Shown: piece after piece, positions 36,685-46,501 of the stretch | How the letters are laid out: each line of letters begins with the position of its first letter | Numbering within the stretch: the stretch's first letter is position 1 | Source: Acinetobacter calcoaceticus | GTDB taxonomy: Bacteria; Pseudomonadota; Gammaproteobacteria; Pseudomonadales; Moraxellaceae | Direction: 5' to 3' | Assembly: GCF_004345325.1 (NCBI RefSeq) | Contig: NZ_SLVJ01000003.1 | Span: 124,001 to 188,000, forward strand | Length of the DNA: 64,000 bases | Notes under the pieces: model-generated | Seen by the model: the letters and a program-made list of their open reading frames with translations, nothing else | Databases searched by the model: none | What the model was told of the DNA's origin: nothing | Position numbers and translations under genes: made by a program

Positions 36685-37704
36685 ATGTCGAAGATTATTG
36701 TGCATGATATGACCTTGCGTGATGGGATGCATCCACAACGTCATCAAACCAGTATTGAACAAATGATTGCCATCTCGACTGCATTAGATGCAGCAGGTGT
36801 GCCTTTGATCGAAGTCACCCATGGCGATGGCTTGGGTGGCTCATCGGTGAATTATGGTTTTGCTGCGGCAAGCGATGAAGATTATTTAAAGGCGGTGGTG
36901 CCGCAGATGAAGCAGGCCAAAATCTCTGCTTTATTGATTCCGGGAATTGGTACTGTCGATCATTTGAAAATGGCCCATGAGATTGGGGTCAGTACCATTC
37001 GAGTGGCAACCCATTGTACTGAGGCGGATGTTTCAGAACAGCATATCCGTACCTCACGCCAATTGGGCCTAGACACAGTGGGTTTCTTAATGTTGGCGCA
37101 TATGGCAAGCCCAGCACAATTGCTTGAAGAAGCGAAGAAAATGGTGGCTTATGGGGCCAACTGTATCTATGTGACCGACTCTGCGGGCTATATGCTGCCG
37201 CAAGATGTGACTGAACGTATTGATATGCTACGTCAGCATTTGGATAGCGAGATTGAACTGGGTTTTCATGGTCATCATAACTTGGGCATGGGTGTGGCCA
37301 ATACTGTTGCAGCAGTTGATGCGGGTGCGATTCGAGTCGATTTGGCGGCTGCTGGACTCGGTGCGGGTGCAGGCAATACGCCATTAGAATTGTTTATCGC
37401 CGTGGCCAATCGCATGGGCTTGGACACCGGTGTGGATCTATTTAAGGTGCAAGACGTGGCTGAGGATTTGGTGATACCGATGATGCTCAATCCGATCCGT
37501 GCTGATCGAGATGCCGCAACCTTGGGTTATGCAGGGGTGTATTCTTCCTTCTTACTCTTTGCCAAACGCGCGGAGGCCAAATATGGCGTGTCGGCACGTG
37601 AAATCTTAATGGAACTGGGCCGCCGTGGTACGGTTGGGGGCCAGGAAGATATGATTGAAGACTTGGCATTGACCATGTCTAAGGCCAAAGCTGCTTTAAA
37701 TTAA
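36685..37704 (+). CDS. mhpE: 4-hydroxy-2-oxovalerate aldolase
   Basis: A 339-residue DRE-TIM-type metallo-aldolase splitting 4-hydroxy-2-oxovalerate into pyruvate and acetaldehyde, which passes to MhpF. Visible are [16 protein letters not shown] (metal-binding and catalytic, about 6-21), [14 protein letters not shown] and the metal-binding [15 protein letters not shown] (about 193-207). The C-terminal communication domain completes the normal length. GGAG lies about 9 bases before the ATG. A terminator follows at 37770. Confidence 0.96.
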   Translation: MSKIIVHDMTLRDGMHPQRHQTSIEQMIAISTALDAAGVPLIEVTHGDGLGGSSVNYGFAAASDEDYLKAVVPQMKQAKISALLIPGIGTVDHLKMAHEIGVSTIRVATHCTEADVSEQHIRTSRQLGLDTVGFLMLAHMASPAQLLEEAKKMVAYGANCIYVTDSAGYMLPQDVTERIDMLRQHLDSEIELGFHGHHNLGMGVANTVAAVDAGAIRVDLAAAGLGAGAGNTPLELFIAVANRMGLDTGVDLFKVQDVAEDLVIPMMLNPIRADRDAATLGYAGVYSSFLLFAKRAEAKYGVSAREILMELGRRGTVGGQEDMIEDLALTMSKAKAALN

Positions 37705-37769
37705 GTGTGTGGTTTGGCTGCTGACTAAGCTTTAGCTGAGCCGATCAATAAACACAGACGTTCTCATTT

Positions 37770-37806
37770 ACGCCAGTCGAGATGCTTTTGACTGGCGTTT
37801 TTTTTG
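37770..37806 (+). terminator. Terminator of mhpDFE
   Basis: ACGCCAGTC (37770-37778) pairs with GACTGGCGT (37790-37798) and is followed by a run of eight T. Confidence 0.9.
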
Positions 37807-37814
37807 AACTGGCA

Positions 37815-38110
37815 TTACTTTTCAGATCCACCCAGTTGATATTGAAGATAAATTGCATTTGATTTTTCATGGTAGTCATCTGATTTTTTAAGATCAAAGC
37901 CACTAAAGTCCTCGGTTGCAAAGAGCAAGCCCAGATTGGAGTAGTTCAGAAATAGATTGACCGCATCTAAGCAAGTAAGATTTTGCTTGGGGATATGGCT
38001 AAGACTTTTGATTAAGTATTGATGTGTTTTAATGCTGCAATACCGTGGCTAAAGTTAAAGCTCAAAATAAAAAAAATGAGTGCATTTCTGATTGAAAAGG
38101 GTCTATTCAT
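37815..38110 (-). pseudogene. Frameshifted gene for a small secreted protein
   Basis: On the minus strand an ATG at 38110, with AGG about 7 bases upstream, opens a classic signal peptide (MNRPFSIRNALIFFILSF...SHGIAA) but stops at 38012-38014. From 38048 a second frame (offset by one frame) runs on to a TAA at 37815-37817, with protein-like sequence such as LDAVNLFLNYSNLGLLFATE and ending AIYLQYQLGGSEK. A single frameshift between about 38015 and 38048 would join them into roughly 98 residues. No family is recognised. A T8 tract lies in the signal-peptide codons (plus-strand A8 at 38069-38076). Confidence 0.55.
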
Positions 38111-38276
38111 TGTTGAACCTGATGTGATTGGATTGATTGATTTTATATATTTTTAATAGTGGAATATAGCGCCAGAAAGTGAGGTCTGCTGGGGTGTGCC
38201 ATGCAACTTGGGCTTGTTGGTGTGTAGTTACGGTTGGATTGATATAAATCAGCGATAGCTCGTTGTAAGATAAGTA
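38103..38276 (-). pseudogene. Coding-like remnant without a start codon
   Basis: A 57-codon open stretch directly after a TGA at 38277-38279. It reads SYNELSLIYINPTVTTHQQ, then QVAWHTPADLTFWRYIPL, before degrading into Asn/Ile/Lys-rich sequence. The first 40 residues look like genuine protein; no in-frame ATG precedes the stop. It lies just upstream of the frameshifted secreted-protein gene and may be its former operon partner or an interrupted part of it. Confidence 0.4.
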
Positions 38277-38483
38277 TCAATGATGAGCGCTGAGTGCATG
38301 ACTCATATTAAAAATAGATGCTGATGACGATGCTTTAAATAGATAATTTTATAAAAATATTAAATAACAATAGCTTATTTTTTAGGTGTTTATTTTTGCT
38401 CGTCAATTGATCTTTAGTCTAACTATTGATCGATTTTACATAATGTAAACATTCCTTGGAAATTTAGACAAAGGAAAGTCGAC
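38277..38483. promoter_or_regulatory. AT-rich region upstream of mhpT
   Basis: About 200 bases before the transporter gene, AT-rich, presumably with its promoter. AAAGGAAAG lies about 7 bases before the ATG at 38484. No clear operator is assigned. Confidence 0.35.
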
Positions 38484-39731
38484 ATGGGTATTCAGAATAA
38501 AGCTGAACGTAATACCTCACCAATCACCGTATTTTTATGTTTCATTATTGCCGTGATTGAAGGGGTTGATCTACAAGCAGCGGGAATTGCAGCCTCAGGT
38601 ATTAAACAATATTTTGCTTTAAGCCCTGAACAATTGGGGGTGTTTTTTAGTGCGGGGATCTTGGGTTTATTGCCAGGTACCTTATTTGGTGGTCGCTATG
38701 CCGATAAGGTTGGGCGTAAAAAAGTCCTGATTTGGTCCGTGGCGATCTTTGCCATCTTTACCTTGATGACCGCATGGGTCAACTCTTTTTATACCTTACT
38801 TGCAGTACGCTTCTTGGCAGGCGTGGGTATGGGGGCGGCATTACCTAACTTAATCACCTTGGCATCTGAGGCCACAACGGCTGAAAACCGTGGACGTGCG
38901 GTTGGCCTCATGTATTGTGGTCTACCTGTCGGCGCATTATTGCTTTCAGTCTGGTCTGCCTTTGATATGAGTGGTAACTGGAAAACCATTTTCTATTTAG
39001 GTGGATTGCTGCCGTTATTTGTCATCCCATTAATGATCTATTGCCTACCAGAATCCAAAGAGTATCTACAAAGCTTAAAACATCAAGCTGAGGATAAAAT
39101 CCAACAGGCCGGTTTTAAAGTCATCTTTAGTGCTGAATATATTGGTCGGACCTTATTGTTATGGGTGAGTTATTTCTTCACTTTAATGGTGGTCTATATC
39201 ATGTTGAGCTGGTTGCCATCATTGTTTATGGAACTGGGCTTTAGCCGTCAACAAGGCAGTATGGCTCAAGTATTCTTTATGATTGGGGCATTCTTCGGCA
39301 CGATTACACTCGGAATCTTGATTGACCGTTGGAACAAAGTCTTGGTCATCGGCATTATGTATTTGGGGATATTGGCCGGTTTGCTGAGTTTAAATGCAGC
39401 GACCTCTTTAACCACGATCTATATGGCAGCAGCATTAACCGGGACCTTTACCATTGGTGGTCAGGGCGTGCTTTATGCCTATGGTAGCTTTGTCTATCCG
39501 ACGCATTTAAGAGGCACTGGCGTGGGTGCTGCCTCTGCGATGGGCCGTGTCGGGGCGATGCTTGGACCGACTATTGCGGGGATGATTATTGCGTCAGGAG
39601 CAGGTGCATCGGGTGTGTTTACTGCGGCAATACCTGGAATCATACTTTCAGCTTTCATTATGATGTTGCTATCGAGAAAGCTTGAAAAACCTCAAGCTGA
39701 GAAAGTGCTGTCATCTGCACGTTCAGCCTAA
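38484..39731 (+). CDS. mhpT: MFS transporter for 3-(hydroxy)phenylpropionate, MhpT type
   Basis: A 415-residue aromatic acid:H+ symporter (AAHS group) with 12 hydrophobic helices. The segment EGVDLQAAGIAASGI (about 25-39) carries the AAHS Asp in TM1 and closely matches E. coli MhpT as I recall it. FGGRYADKVGRKKVL is the loop 2-3 MFS motif, and VGMGAALPNLITLASEA is also MhpT-like. It imports the aromatic acid degraded by the flanking enzymes. E. coli also places mhpT after mhpE; here a gap with decayed genes lies between. Confidence 0.88.
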   Translation: MGIQNKAERNTSPITVFLCFIIAVIEGVDLQAAGIAASGIKQYFALSPEQLGVFFSAGILGLLPGTLFGGRYADKVGRKKVLIWSVAIFAIFTLMTAWVNSFYTLLAVRFLAGVGMGAALPNLITLASEATTAENRGRAVGLMYCGLPVGALLLSVWSAFDMSGNWKTIFYLGGLLPLFVIPLMIYCLPESKEYLQSLKHQAEDKIQQAGFKVIFSAEYIGRTLLLWVSYFFTLMVVYIMLSWLPSLFMELGFSRQQGSMAQVFFMIGAFFGTITLGILIDRWNKVLVIGIMYLGILAGLLSLNAATSLTTIYMAAALTGTFTIGGQGVLYAYGSFVYPTHLRGTGVGAASAMGRVGAMLGPTIAGMIIASGAGASGVFTAAIPGIILSAFIMMLLSRKLEKPQAEKVLSSARSA

Positions 39732-39996
39732 TTCAAGTCAGCGCAATCAACATGCGGTTCAACCGCATGTTTTTGTTAAGCCTCTTTTTACGCACTTATT
39801 TTTAATATTCATCCAGCCAATCGTCCTTCCGATCACTCGGAAACTGAGCCAAGATGAAATCTCAACAGTATCTCGTTGTTTGGCTATTTATTGGCGGTTT
39901 AGGATCAATCACTGAAAAATGAGTGTAATATCAATTGAGTTGTTTTTATGGCGATTCAAATTGGGATTAGGTACAGCATTCAAGGGAAGGTGAAGC

Positions 39997-40881
39997 ATGC
40001 TTGCTTTAAGACATTTAAGGTATTTCCTCAGTATTAGTGAGGAAAAAAGTTTTGTATCTGCTGCTAAGAAACTCAATACAGTTCAGTCTTCGCTCAGCCA
40101 ACAAATGAAAGACTTAGAAGATTATATCGGTGTCGAGTTATTTGAACGTGGTGGTCGGGTGTTTAAACTCACCAAAGCGGGTGAGGTATTTTTAGAGGAA
40201 GCCAAGAAAACCTTAGTCGAGGCGGAAAAAACCCGTAACTTTGCCAAAAAGTTGAACTCCAAATATGCCACGGTGAAAATCGGGGTCTTAAATGGGGTCG
40301 AAGTCAAAATTCCGAGCATTATTCTAGATTCGATTAAAGATCATGAGGCACAGGTCAAAGTTGAACTGATCAGTGATACTGGCCCAGCCTTGATCACGCA
40401 ACTGGAAAAGGGTGAAATTGATTTTTCATTTACCCGAAATAATATTCAAAATGTTGAAATGAGCAGTGTCGAGTGTCTAGAAGAAGATTTACTTTTGGTG
40501 CTGCCTAAAAATCATCCGCTAAATAAATACTCTTATATTCCACTTAAAGAACTCAATGGTGTTGATTTTATTTTACCCGCGGTGACGCATGCGCCTGAGT
40601 TAAGAGCATTGATTCTGGGGATTATGCAGAAAAATAATATTGAATTGAATGTGGTGATGGAGGCAGAGAATGCCTTTGTGACCATGAGTTATGTCAACAT
40701 GGGGATGGGGGTTTCAATCTTACCTGACTTTATTCACGGGATTGCCACCACCAATACTGTGATTAAAAAATTCACCAATATTAATCCACGTATCAAACTT
40801 TACTTAAATTATAAGAACACCAAAAACAGTGCTTCATTAGATGCTCTGATTGAAAACTTTAAAAGGATGAAAACCAAGTAA
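39997..40881 (+). CDS. LysR-type transcriptional regulator
   Basis: A 294-residue LTTR. The N-terminal winged helix-turn-helix is LRHLRYFLSISEEKSFVSAA, followed by SSLSQQMKDLEDYIGVELFE (about 30-49). The substrate-binding domain follows from about 90 (VKIGVLNGVEVKIPS). It resembles CatM/BenM/HcaR-type regulators of aromatic catabolism and is clearly paralogous to the second LysR at 43483. Position between mhpT and the porin suggests control of uptake or lower-pathway genes, but the target is inferred. It starts 265 bases after mhpT. Confidence 0.9.
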   Translation: MLALRHLRYFLSISEEKSFVSAAKKLNTVQSSLSQQMKDLEDYIGVELFERGGRVFKLTKAGEVFLEEAKKTLVEAEKTRNFAKKLNSKYATVKIGVLNGVEVKIPSIILDSIKDHEAQVKVELISDTGPALITQLEKGEIDFSFTRNNIQNVEMSSVECLEEDLLLVLPKNHPLNKYSYIPLKELNGVDFILPAVTHAPELRALILGIMQKNNIELNVVMEAENAFVTMSYVNMGMGVSILPDFIHGIATTNTVIKKFTNINPRIKLYLNYKNTKNSASLDALIENFKRMKTK

Positions 40882-40885
40882 AGCC

Positions 40886-40912
40886 AAGCCTCTCCTGTTG
40901 CAGGAGAGGCTT
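40886..40912. terminator. Bidirectional hairpin between LysR and porin genes
   Basis: AAGCCTCTCCTG pairs perfectly with CAGGAGAGGCTT around a TTG loop, between convergent genes. No long T run follows. Confidence 0.7.
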
Positions 40913-40961
40913 GCGCCGTATATAGCTCACTTCGCCAGCATAGATGAAATGTCAACAGGCC

Positions 40962-42218
40962 TTATTTAAAGGTCCAGGTGTAATCAACATTAAATCGTGT
41001 TTCATTGGCAGGTTTAAATGATGCGCTTTGGGCGAAATTATTATCATAAATCGCATGTCTGGCCCGCAGTCCTAAACCTTTCAAGCTTCCACTCTGTACA
41101 GTGTATTGCAGATCAAAATCGAGAGAGTCCTCTTTTAAATTGGAACCACCCAAGTGCGGCAGATCAATATTGCTGCCCTTGGTATAACGGGTCATCAATT
41201 TTAAACCGGGGATATGGTCTTTGAGATCATAGTCATAACGTAGACCATAGACTTGTTCTTTGGGATTTAAAAAGTCAGTACTCCAACCATCAATATAGAT
41301 CAGCACCTCACCACCGGATAAATACGGATGTGCAGTTTGACCGGTATTGTGCATGGTGCTGAGGGTGAGTTTATGGTTGTGATAATTTAGCCCGAAGTTG
41401 CTGGTGATTAAACTATTATCGATCTTTCCTGCGCGGGCTTGGCCATTTTCTTGGCTGTTCCAAGCGCGGATATCGGTAATGAGTTTAAAGTCCTCATTCA
41501 GGGGGTGGGTGTTTTTAATGGTCAGGGCAGTTTGATTATAAAGGTCTTCAGCGATCCCGTGATACAACCCGAATTGTGTGGCTTTGGAGAGGTTGTATTG
41601 ACCACCAACAAAAGTAAATGCATCACTCTGTGCAACTTTAAAACGACCATTAAAACCCGTATTGGTCATTTTTTCATAATTGGTCGAGTCACGGTGATTC
41701 ACCTGAGTGATATAGCCCGCAGTCAGATCAAACTGCGGCATAGCTTGGCTGTGTAGCATGCCTCCGAGAAAGGTTTGCGGCAGCAAGCGTGAGGGTGAAC
41801 TAAAGATTACTGGGGTCCACGGTTGTAAAGTACCGAGTTTCACTTCAGTGTCTTGATATTTAAGTTTGGCTGTTAGGCCGATTTCACTGGCGGTATCTGA
41901 ACGTTCACGGGTTTTGGCATCGGTGGGTAATAATCCACTGCCCAGATATTTGGCATCACCTTGCAGTTTCACTGAGCTGAGGGCCTGTACATCTAAACCC
42001 AGGCCGATTGGACCAGCGCTATAACCTGATGTGAAATTGAATATAAAACCTTGGGCCCAATCCTTGGCGCCAGGTACGGCTTTAAAATCAGTGAAATCAC
42101 GTTCGAGATAATAGTTGCGTGTGGTCAGTTTAATCGAGCTGTCATCAATAAAATGTTCAGCATAACTGTGCATACTCAAAGACGATAGCAGGGCTATCGA
42201 GAGTGGGATAGATTTCAT
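40962..42218 (-). CDS. OprD-family outer-membrane porin
   Basis: A 418-residue outer-membrane protein. Signal peptide is residues 1-20 (ending SYA). The mature start EHFIDDSSIKLTTRNYYLERDF is the OprD-family opening. Many beta-strand-like alternating segments follow, and the C-terminus FNVDYTWTFK ends close to the aromatic insertion signal. OprD/OccD-OccK porins take up aromatic and other carboxylates. The location in the hca/mhp island suggests phenylpropionate or cinnamate as substrate. A separate upstream region (42219-42395) follows the mhpC terminator. Confidence 0.9.
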   Translation of the reverse strand: MKSIPLSIALLSSLSMHSYAEHFIDDSSIKLTTRNYYLERDFTDFKAVPGAKDWAQGFIFNFTSGYSAGPIGLGLDVQALSSVKLQGDAKYLGSGLLPTDAKTRERSDTASEIGLTAKLKYQDTEVKLGTLQPWTPVIFSSPSRLLPQTFLGGMLHSQAMPQFDLTAGYITQVNHRDSTNYEKMTNTGFNGRFKVAQSDAFTFVGGQYNLSKATQFGLYHGIAEDLYNQTALTIKNTHPLNEDFKLITDIRAWNSQENGQARAGKIDNSLITSNFGLNYHNHKLTLSTMHNTGQTAHPYLSGGEVLIYIDGWSTDFLNPKEQVYGLRYDYDLKDHIPGLKLMTRYTKGSNIDLPHLGGSNLKEDSLDFDLQYTVQSGSLKGLGLRARHAIYDNNFAQSASFKPANETRFNVDYTWTFK

Positions 42219-42391
42219 TGTTCTTTCCTAAACAGATGATATAAAAGTCCTTTTAACTTTCATCTAAATTATAATCGACTGTTATTTTTATACTAATTCA
42301 TAATAAAGATCGTGGTTTTTATAAAGCTTATAACTCGCTATTTTCGGTTTTATTTTGCATATTCAACGGCTGCTAAAATAGTGGTTAAAAT

Positions 42392-42424
42392 AAAAAATGC
42401 TTGTCTTTATTTAAGACAAGCATT
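42392..42424 (-). terminator. Terminator of the meta-cleavage hydrolase gene
   Basis: AATGCTTGTCTT (42396-42407) pairs with AAGACAAGCATT (42413-42424). Read on the minus strand, TTTTTTATTTT follows, so it ends transcription from 43332. Confidence 0.85.
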
Positions 42425-42474
42425 CAAGCTTTCTTTTATCTCACTTTATTCGGGTCGCGCTGCAACAGCTGTCA

Positions 42475-43332
42475 TTAACAACCGTGTTGTTTTAAATAAT
42501 TGCAGATGAGGGTATTAAACTCTGCTGACTTTTCAACTTGCGACCAGTGACCACATTGACTAAAGATATGCGCATCTGCATGGGGAACGGTATTTAGAAT
42601 CTCCCAACTGCGACTGACTGGGATCACCACATCTTGCACACCATGAATCAATAGTACAGGGAGTTCAATCTGCTTCATTTTTTCAAAGTCGAGCGGGAAT
42701 GCAAAGCGATCACGATCTCGCGCACCGACCACTTCGAGTAAACGGTCTGAGGCAAAATCATTTTTCGCTGCTTCATAACGCACGGCAACCAATTCATCGG
42801 TGATCAAACTCTTGTCAACCACAAACATTTCTAAGGTTTTTTTGATGCCAGCAAGAGATAGCTCAGGGTTGGCATGTTGTTTTAACGCTGCGGTTTGAGC
42901 TGCACCACCCGTGCCCATAGACACGATACCGAGCATACGCTCTGGATAATCCAAGGCCATTTGAAAGGCCAACCAACCGCCGAGTGAATTACCCACCACC
43001 CAGGTTTTTTCTATCCCAGCTTTATCGAGAAAGCGAATCGCATGATCCACCCAGGCTTTGATGCCATAAGGGGTGCCATCTGCGACCACGGTTTGACCAT
43101 AGCCAATCGAATCAATCGCATAGCAATGTCCAATCTGAGCAATGTCTTGTAGGTTTAACCACCAGTTGGCTGCGGCGGATACGCCCGTGCCAGAGCCATG
43201 TAAAAATAATATCGGAGTGCCTGAGCCGATTTCATGATAATGCGTCAGTTCGCCCGGTGCGGTTTCTAACCATTGGTCTTCAAGGCCAAAAAAGGCGTCG
43301 GTTTTATAATTGGGAGTTTCCATAGCGCACAT
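42475..43332 (-). CDS. mhpC: Meta-cleavage-product hydrolase (alpha/beta fold), MhpC role
   Basis: A 285-residue C-C bond hydrolase. The start at 43332 (MCAMETPNYK) is chosen because AAGGA lies 7 bases upstream; the frame is open further. The oxyanion segment is LFLHGSGTGVSAAANW, the nucleophile elbow GNSLGGW (Ser about 118), the acid Asp in LIHGVQDVVIP, and the catalytic His in CGHWSQVEKS. It should hydrolyse the ring-fission product to 2-hydroxypentadienoate plus succinate or fumarate. Its sequence is closer to DmpD/TodF-type hydrolases than to E. coli MhpC; the symbol rests on pathway position. Confidence 0.82.
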   Translation of the reverse strand: MCAMETPNYKTDAFFGLEDQWLETAPGELTHYHEIGSGTPILFLHGSGTGVSAAANWWLNLQDIAQIGHCYAIDSIGYGQTVVADGTPYGIKAWVDHAIRFLDKAGIEKTWVVGNSLGGWLAFQMALDYPERMLGIVSMGTGGAAQTAALKQHANPELSLAGIKKTLEMFVVDKSLITDELVAVRYEAAKNDFASDRLLEVVGARDRDRFAFPLDFEKMKQIELPVLLIHGVQDVVIPVSRSWEILNTVPHADAHIFSQCGHWSQVEKSAEFNTLICNYLKQHGC

Positions 43333-43482
43333 AAAAGATCCTTGTCGTTGCGAATAGGGTCTTTGCATCATGATTTAATCTAAAATAAATCACTAATATA
43401 AATTATGGGCCGCATCATCTATTTTAAATATTAAAAAATGCGGCCAAGCAGGCATCAGATCATATGATCAAAGCTGAATTGA

Positions 43483-44376
43483 TCATGGATTCTGGGCAGT
43501 TGGTAGGATGGATTGGATAAATTTCTCAATATTTTTTTGATTATGTCGGGTGCTATAACTCATAAACAAGTCCAATAATGGCAACTCAACACTCAAAGGT
43601 CGCGTAGTAATATTGGGTTGGTTTTGAATAATGGGGTCGATATAGTTGGGCAATATGGCACAGCCCAAACCCATATTGACCGAATTAATATTAAATAAGA
43701 TATTGCCTGCATGTTGAATCAGGTTAAATTTAATATTGTTTTGCTTGGCAAAATGCAGCACCGACTTGTGGAGCGTGGGCGCATGTTCAATCGAGGCAAT
43801 GATCAGCGCCTCATTATTCAGTGCTTCAACCGGAATGACCTCATAGCGACACAGCGGATGATCTTTAGGCAGTAAAAAAGTCATCTTCTCTCTAAACACC
43901 AAACTGCTCTGAATCTGTTCGGTGGTGATATTCTCACGGACAAAACCGATATCGATGGCGCCAGAGGTCAATGCTTCCAACTGTTCCAGTGCATTCATAC
44001 TTTGGAGGAAGATTTTTAAATCAGGATTCTCAAAACGTATTTTCGGCAAGATTGCAGGAAATATTTTGAGCTCAGCCACAGGCACAAAACCGATCTTGAG
44101 GCAGCTACTTTGTTCCTTGGCCACCTGACGGGTTTTTTGAATACAGACATCGGCTTGAAATAAGGTGGCCTGTGCATAAGGTAAAAAACTCAAACCTTCC
44201 TCAGTGAGTTCAACTTTACGTTTGGTCCGATTAAACAGTTTGATTTCCAGTTCTTCTTCTAAGTATTTTATTTGCTGACTCAGAGAAGGTTGCGCTGTAA
44301 ATAAACGTTGTGCTGCACGACTAAAGTTAAGCTCTTCAGCCACGGTGACAAAATAACGAAGATGACGTAATTCCAT
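43483..44376 (-). CDS. hcaR: LysR-type regulator divergent from hcaE
   Basis: A 297-residue LTTR. The HTH region is MELRHLRYFVTVAEELNFSR, followed by QPSLSQQIKYLEEELEIKLF. The effector domain begins near 88 (LKIGFVPVAELKIFP). It is divergent from hcaE exactly as E. coli hcaR is, with a 230-base intergenic region containing an LTTR-type palindrome, so it probably activates the hca operon with phenylpropionate or cinnamate as inducer. The effector is inferred. Confidence 0.82.
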   Translation of the reverse strand: MELRHLRYFVTVAEELNFSRAAQRLFTAQPSLSQQIKYLEEELEIKLFNRTKRKVELTEEGLSFLPYAQATLFQADVCIQKTRQVAKEQSSCLKIGFVPVAELKIFPAILPKIRFENPDLKIFLQSMNALEQLEALTSGAIDIGFVRENITTEQIQSSLVFREKMTFLLPKDHPLCRYEVIPVEALNNEALIIASIEHAPTLHKSVLHFAKQNNIKFNLIQHAGNILFNINSVNMGLGCAILPNYIDPIIQNQPNITTRPLSVELPLLDLFMSYSTRHNQKNIEKFIQSILPTAQNP

Positions 44377-44410
44377 TTTTCATCCTGCTTTAAAAACCTA
44401 GATTCAAATA

Positions 44411-44429
44411 TCAACTGAGTTTAAGTTGA
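44411..44429. promoter_or_regulatory. Candidate LysR operator between hcaR and hcaE
   Basis: TCAACT (44411-44416) and AGTTGA (44424-44429) form a perfect palindrome with a 7-base spacer that fits the T-N11-A consensus of LysR sites. It lies about 35 bases upstream of the hcaR start and 180 bases before hcaE. Confidence 0.5.
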
Positions 44430-44607
44430 CGAGGGCTAAATTGTTTAAAGCATATCCGATTCAGTTTAGATAAAGCTATTCTTTATAATCGGCATCATCT
44501 ATAGCTGCATATATAAAAAATATTTCTCATTCATCAATCTGCCATCCATATTATCCCCAAATTGAATCGTTCTGATTTTAGTGATGCGGAAGCTATGGAG
44601 AGTGCTG

Positions 44608-45975
44608 ATGAAAAATAGAATTGATACCTTGGACATCGATCGCCTCGTCGATGCAAAAAATGGACGCATCGTGCCGACGATCTATACCGATCCTGAGTTA
44701 TATGACTTGGAGTTAGAGCGCGTATTTGGTCGGACGTGGTTGTTTCTGTGTCATGAAAGTCAGATTCCGAAATCTGGTGATTTTTTCAATACTTATATGG
44801 GTGAAGACCCGATTATCGTCACACGTCAAAAAGACGGTTCAATCAAAGCACTGTTAAATCAATGCCGCCATCGCTCAATGCGGGTCAGCTTTGCTGATTG
44901 TGGTAATACCCGTGCCTTTACCTGTCCTTATCATGGCTGGTCATATGGCGTAGATGGTAGTTTAAAAGATATTCCACTGGAAGATCGTGCCTATCCGCAA
45001 GGGGCATGTAAAGAAAAGTGGGGCTTAATCGAAGTCAATCGTGTTGAAAGCTACAAGGGGCTTATCTTTGCATGTTGGGATGAAACCACCCCCGATTTAT
45101 TGGATTACATGGGTGATATCGCTTGGTATCTGGATGGGGTATTAGACCGCCGCCCGGGTGGAACTGAGATTATCGGTGGGGTACATAAGTGGGAAATTGA
45201 TTGCAACTGGAAGTTTGCCGCAGAGCAATTTGCTTCAGATCAATACCATGCTTTATTTTCCCATGCTTCTGCGATCCAAGTCCTCGGCGCTCAACCCGAT
45301 GATGAGGCCAGCAAGCAATTGGGTACTGCACAAACCGCACGTCCAGTGTGGGAAACCGCCAAAGACGCCATTCAATATGGTCAACGTGGTCATGGTTCAG
45401 GTTTCTTCTTTACTGAAAAACCAGATGCCAATGTCTGGGTAGATGGTGAAGTCGCCAACTATTTCCGCGAAACTTTTGACGAAGTCAAAGCGCGTTTAGG
45501 TGAAGTTCGTGCCCTACGGTTGGCTGGACATAACAATATGTTCCCGACCATGTCTTGGCTCAATGGGACAGCGACCTTAAGGGTTTGGCATCCACGTGGT
45601 CCAAACAAAACCGAGGTTTGGGCATTTTGTATTGCCGATGCAGAAGCTTCACAAGAGGTGAAAGAAGCCTTTGAACGTTCGGCTACACGTGCCTTTGGCC
45701 CTGCGGGTTTCTTGGAGCAAGATGACTCTGAAAACTGGATTGAAATCCAAAAAGTGCTTCGTGGTTATAAAGCACGAAATAACCCATTGATTATGGAAAT
45801 GGGTTTGGGCAATGAAAAAGTCCGTGATGACAATATTCCCGGCATTACCAACTATATTTTTTCTGAAACAGCAGCACGGGGCATGTACCGTCGTTGGGCT
45901 GATTTATTGATTCATGAAACATGGGAAGAGGTTGAACAAGCCACCAATGCCTATGAGCAGGAGTTGACGAAATGA
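44608..45975 (+). CDS. hcaE: 3-phenylpropionate/cinnamate dioxygenase, large (alpha) subunit
   Basis: A 455-residue Rieske non-heme iron oxygenase alpha subunit. The start at 44608 ([11 protein letters not shown]) has GGAGAG about 7 bases upstream; the frame extends 9 codons earlier. The Rieske cluster is bound by CRHR...CPYHGW (about 84-109: C-x-H and C-x-x-H). The mononuclear iron site is [12 protein letters not shown] (Asp bridge and two His, about 208-219). With HcaF, HcaC and HcaD it converts phenylpropionate to its cis-dihydrodiol. The hca gene order that follows supports the substrate. It overlaps hcaF by 4 bases. Confidence 0.9.
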   Translation: MKNRIDTLDIDRLVDAKNGRIVPTIYTDPELYDLELERVFGRTWLFLCHESQIPKSGDFFNTYMGEDPIIVTRQKDGSIKALLNQCRHRSMRVSFADCGNTRAFTCPYHGWSYGVDGSLKDIPLEDRAYPQGACKEKWGLIEVNRVESYKGLIFACWDETTPDLLDYMGDIAWYLDGVLDRRPGGTEIIGGVHKWEIDCNWKFAAEQFASDQYHALFSHASAIQVLGAQPDDEASKQLGTAQTARPVWETAKDAIQYGQRGHGSGFFFTEKPDANVWVDGEVANYFRETFDEVKARLGEVRALRLAGHNNMFPTMSWLNGTATLRVWHPRGPNKTEVWAFCIADAEASQEVKEAFERSATRAFGPAGFLEQDDSENWIEIQKVLRGYKARNNPLIMEMGLGNEKVRDDNIPGITNYIFSETAARGMYRRWADLLIHETWEEVEQATNAYEQELTK

Positions 45976-46490
45976 GCCTAATCAGTATGCAACTGCAACA
46001 TGAGATCAGTCAGTTTTTATATCAAGAAGCGGCGCTATTGGACGAGTGGAGATTCCGTGAGTGGTTAGATGTATTGGCTGAGGATATTTCTTACACCTTA
46101 CGCACCACCCCCAATGCGCAAACCCGTGATCGTCGTCGTGCCTTAGAACTGCCGACCACGTGGGTGTTTAACGACAACAAGCATTTGCTTGAGCGTCGGG
46201 TCGCTCGACTTGAAACCGGGATGGCTTGGGCAGAAGAGCCGCCGTCACGCACCACGCATATGGTGACCAATATTCGTATTGAAGCCACTGCGGTTGAAGG
46301 TGAATACGATGTGCATGTTGCCTATTTGTTGTATCGCACCCAAAAGGAAAAAGATGTCACTTTCTATGTGGGCAAGCGCTTAGACAAGCTACGTCGAGTG
46401 AATACTGGACTGGGCTGGCAGATCTTTAATCGTAAAATCACCTTAGATCAGGTGACTTATACCTCGCATAACCTGAGTATCTTTTTTTAG
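45972..46490 (+). CDS. hcaF: 3-phenylpropionate/cinnamate dioxygenase, small (beta) subunit
   Basis: A 172-residue ring-hydroxylating dioxygenase beta subunit, normal length. It shows the family pattern [19 protein letters not shown] near the N-terminus, [15 protein letters not shown], and the conserved [13 protein letters not shown] strand. It has a structural role in the alpha3-beta3 oxygenase. ATG overlaps the hcaE stop, and its own stop abuts the next reading frame, so translation is coupled through the operon. Confidence 0.92.
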   Translation: MSLISMQLQHEISQFLYQEAALLDEWRFREWLDVLAEDISYTLRTTPNAQTRDRRRALELPTTWVFNDNKHLLERRVARLETGMAWAEEPPSRTTHMVTNIRIEATAVEGEYDVHVAYLLYRTQKEKDVTFYVGKRLDKLRRVNTGLGWQIFNRKITLDQVTYTSHNLSIFF

Positions 46491-46501
46491 TGAACAATCT
46501 A

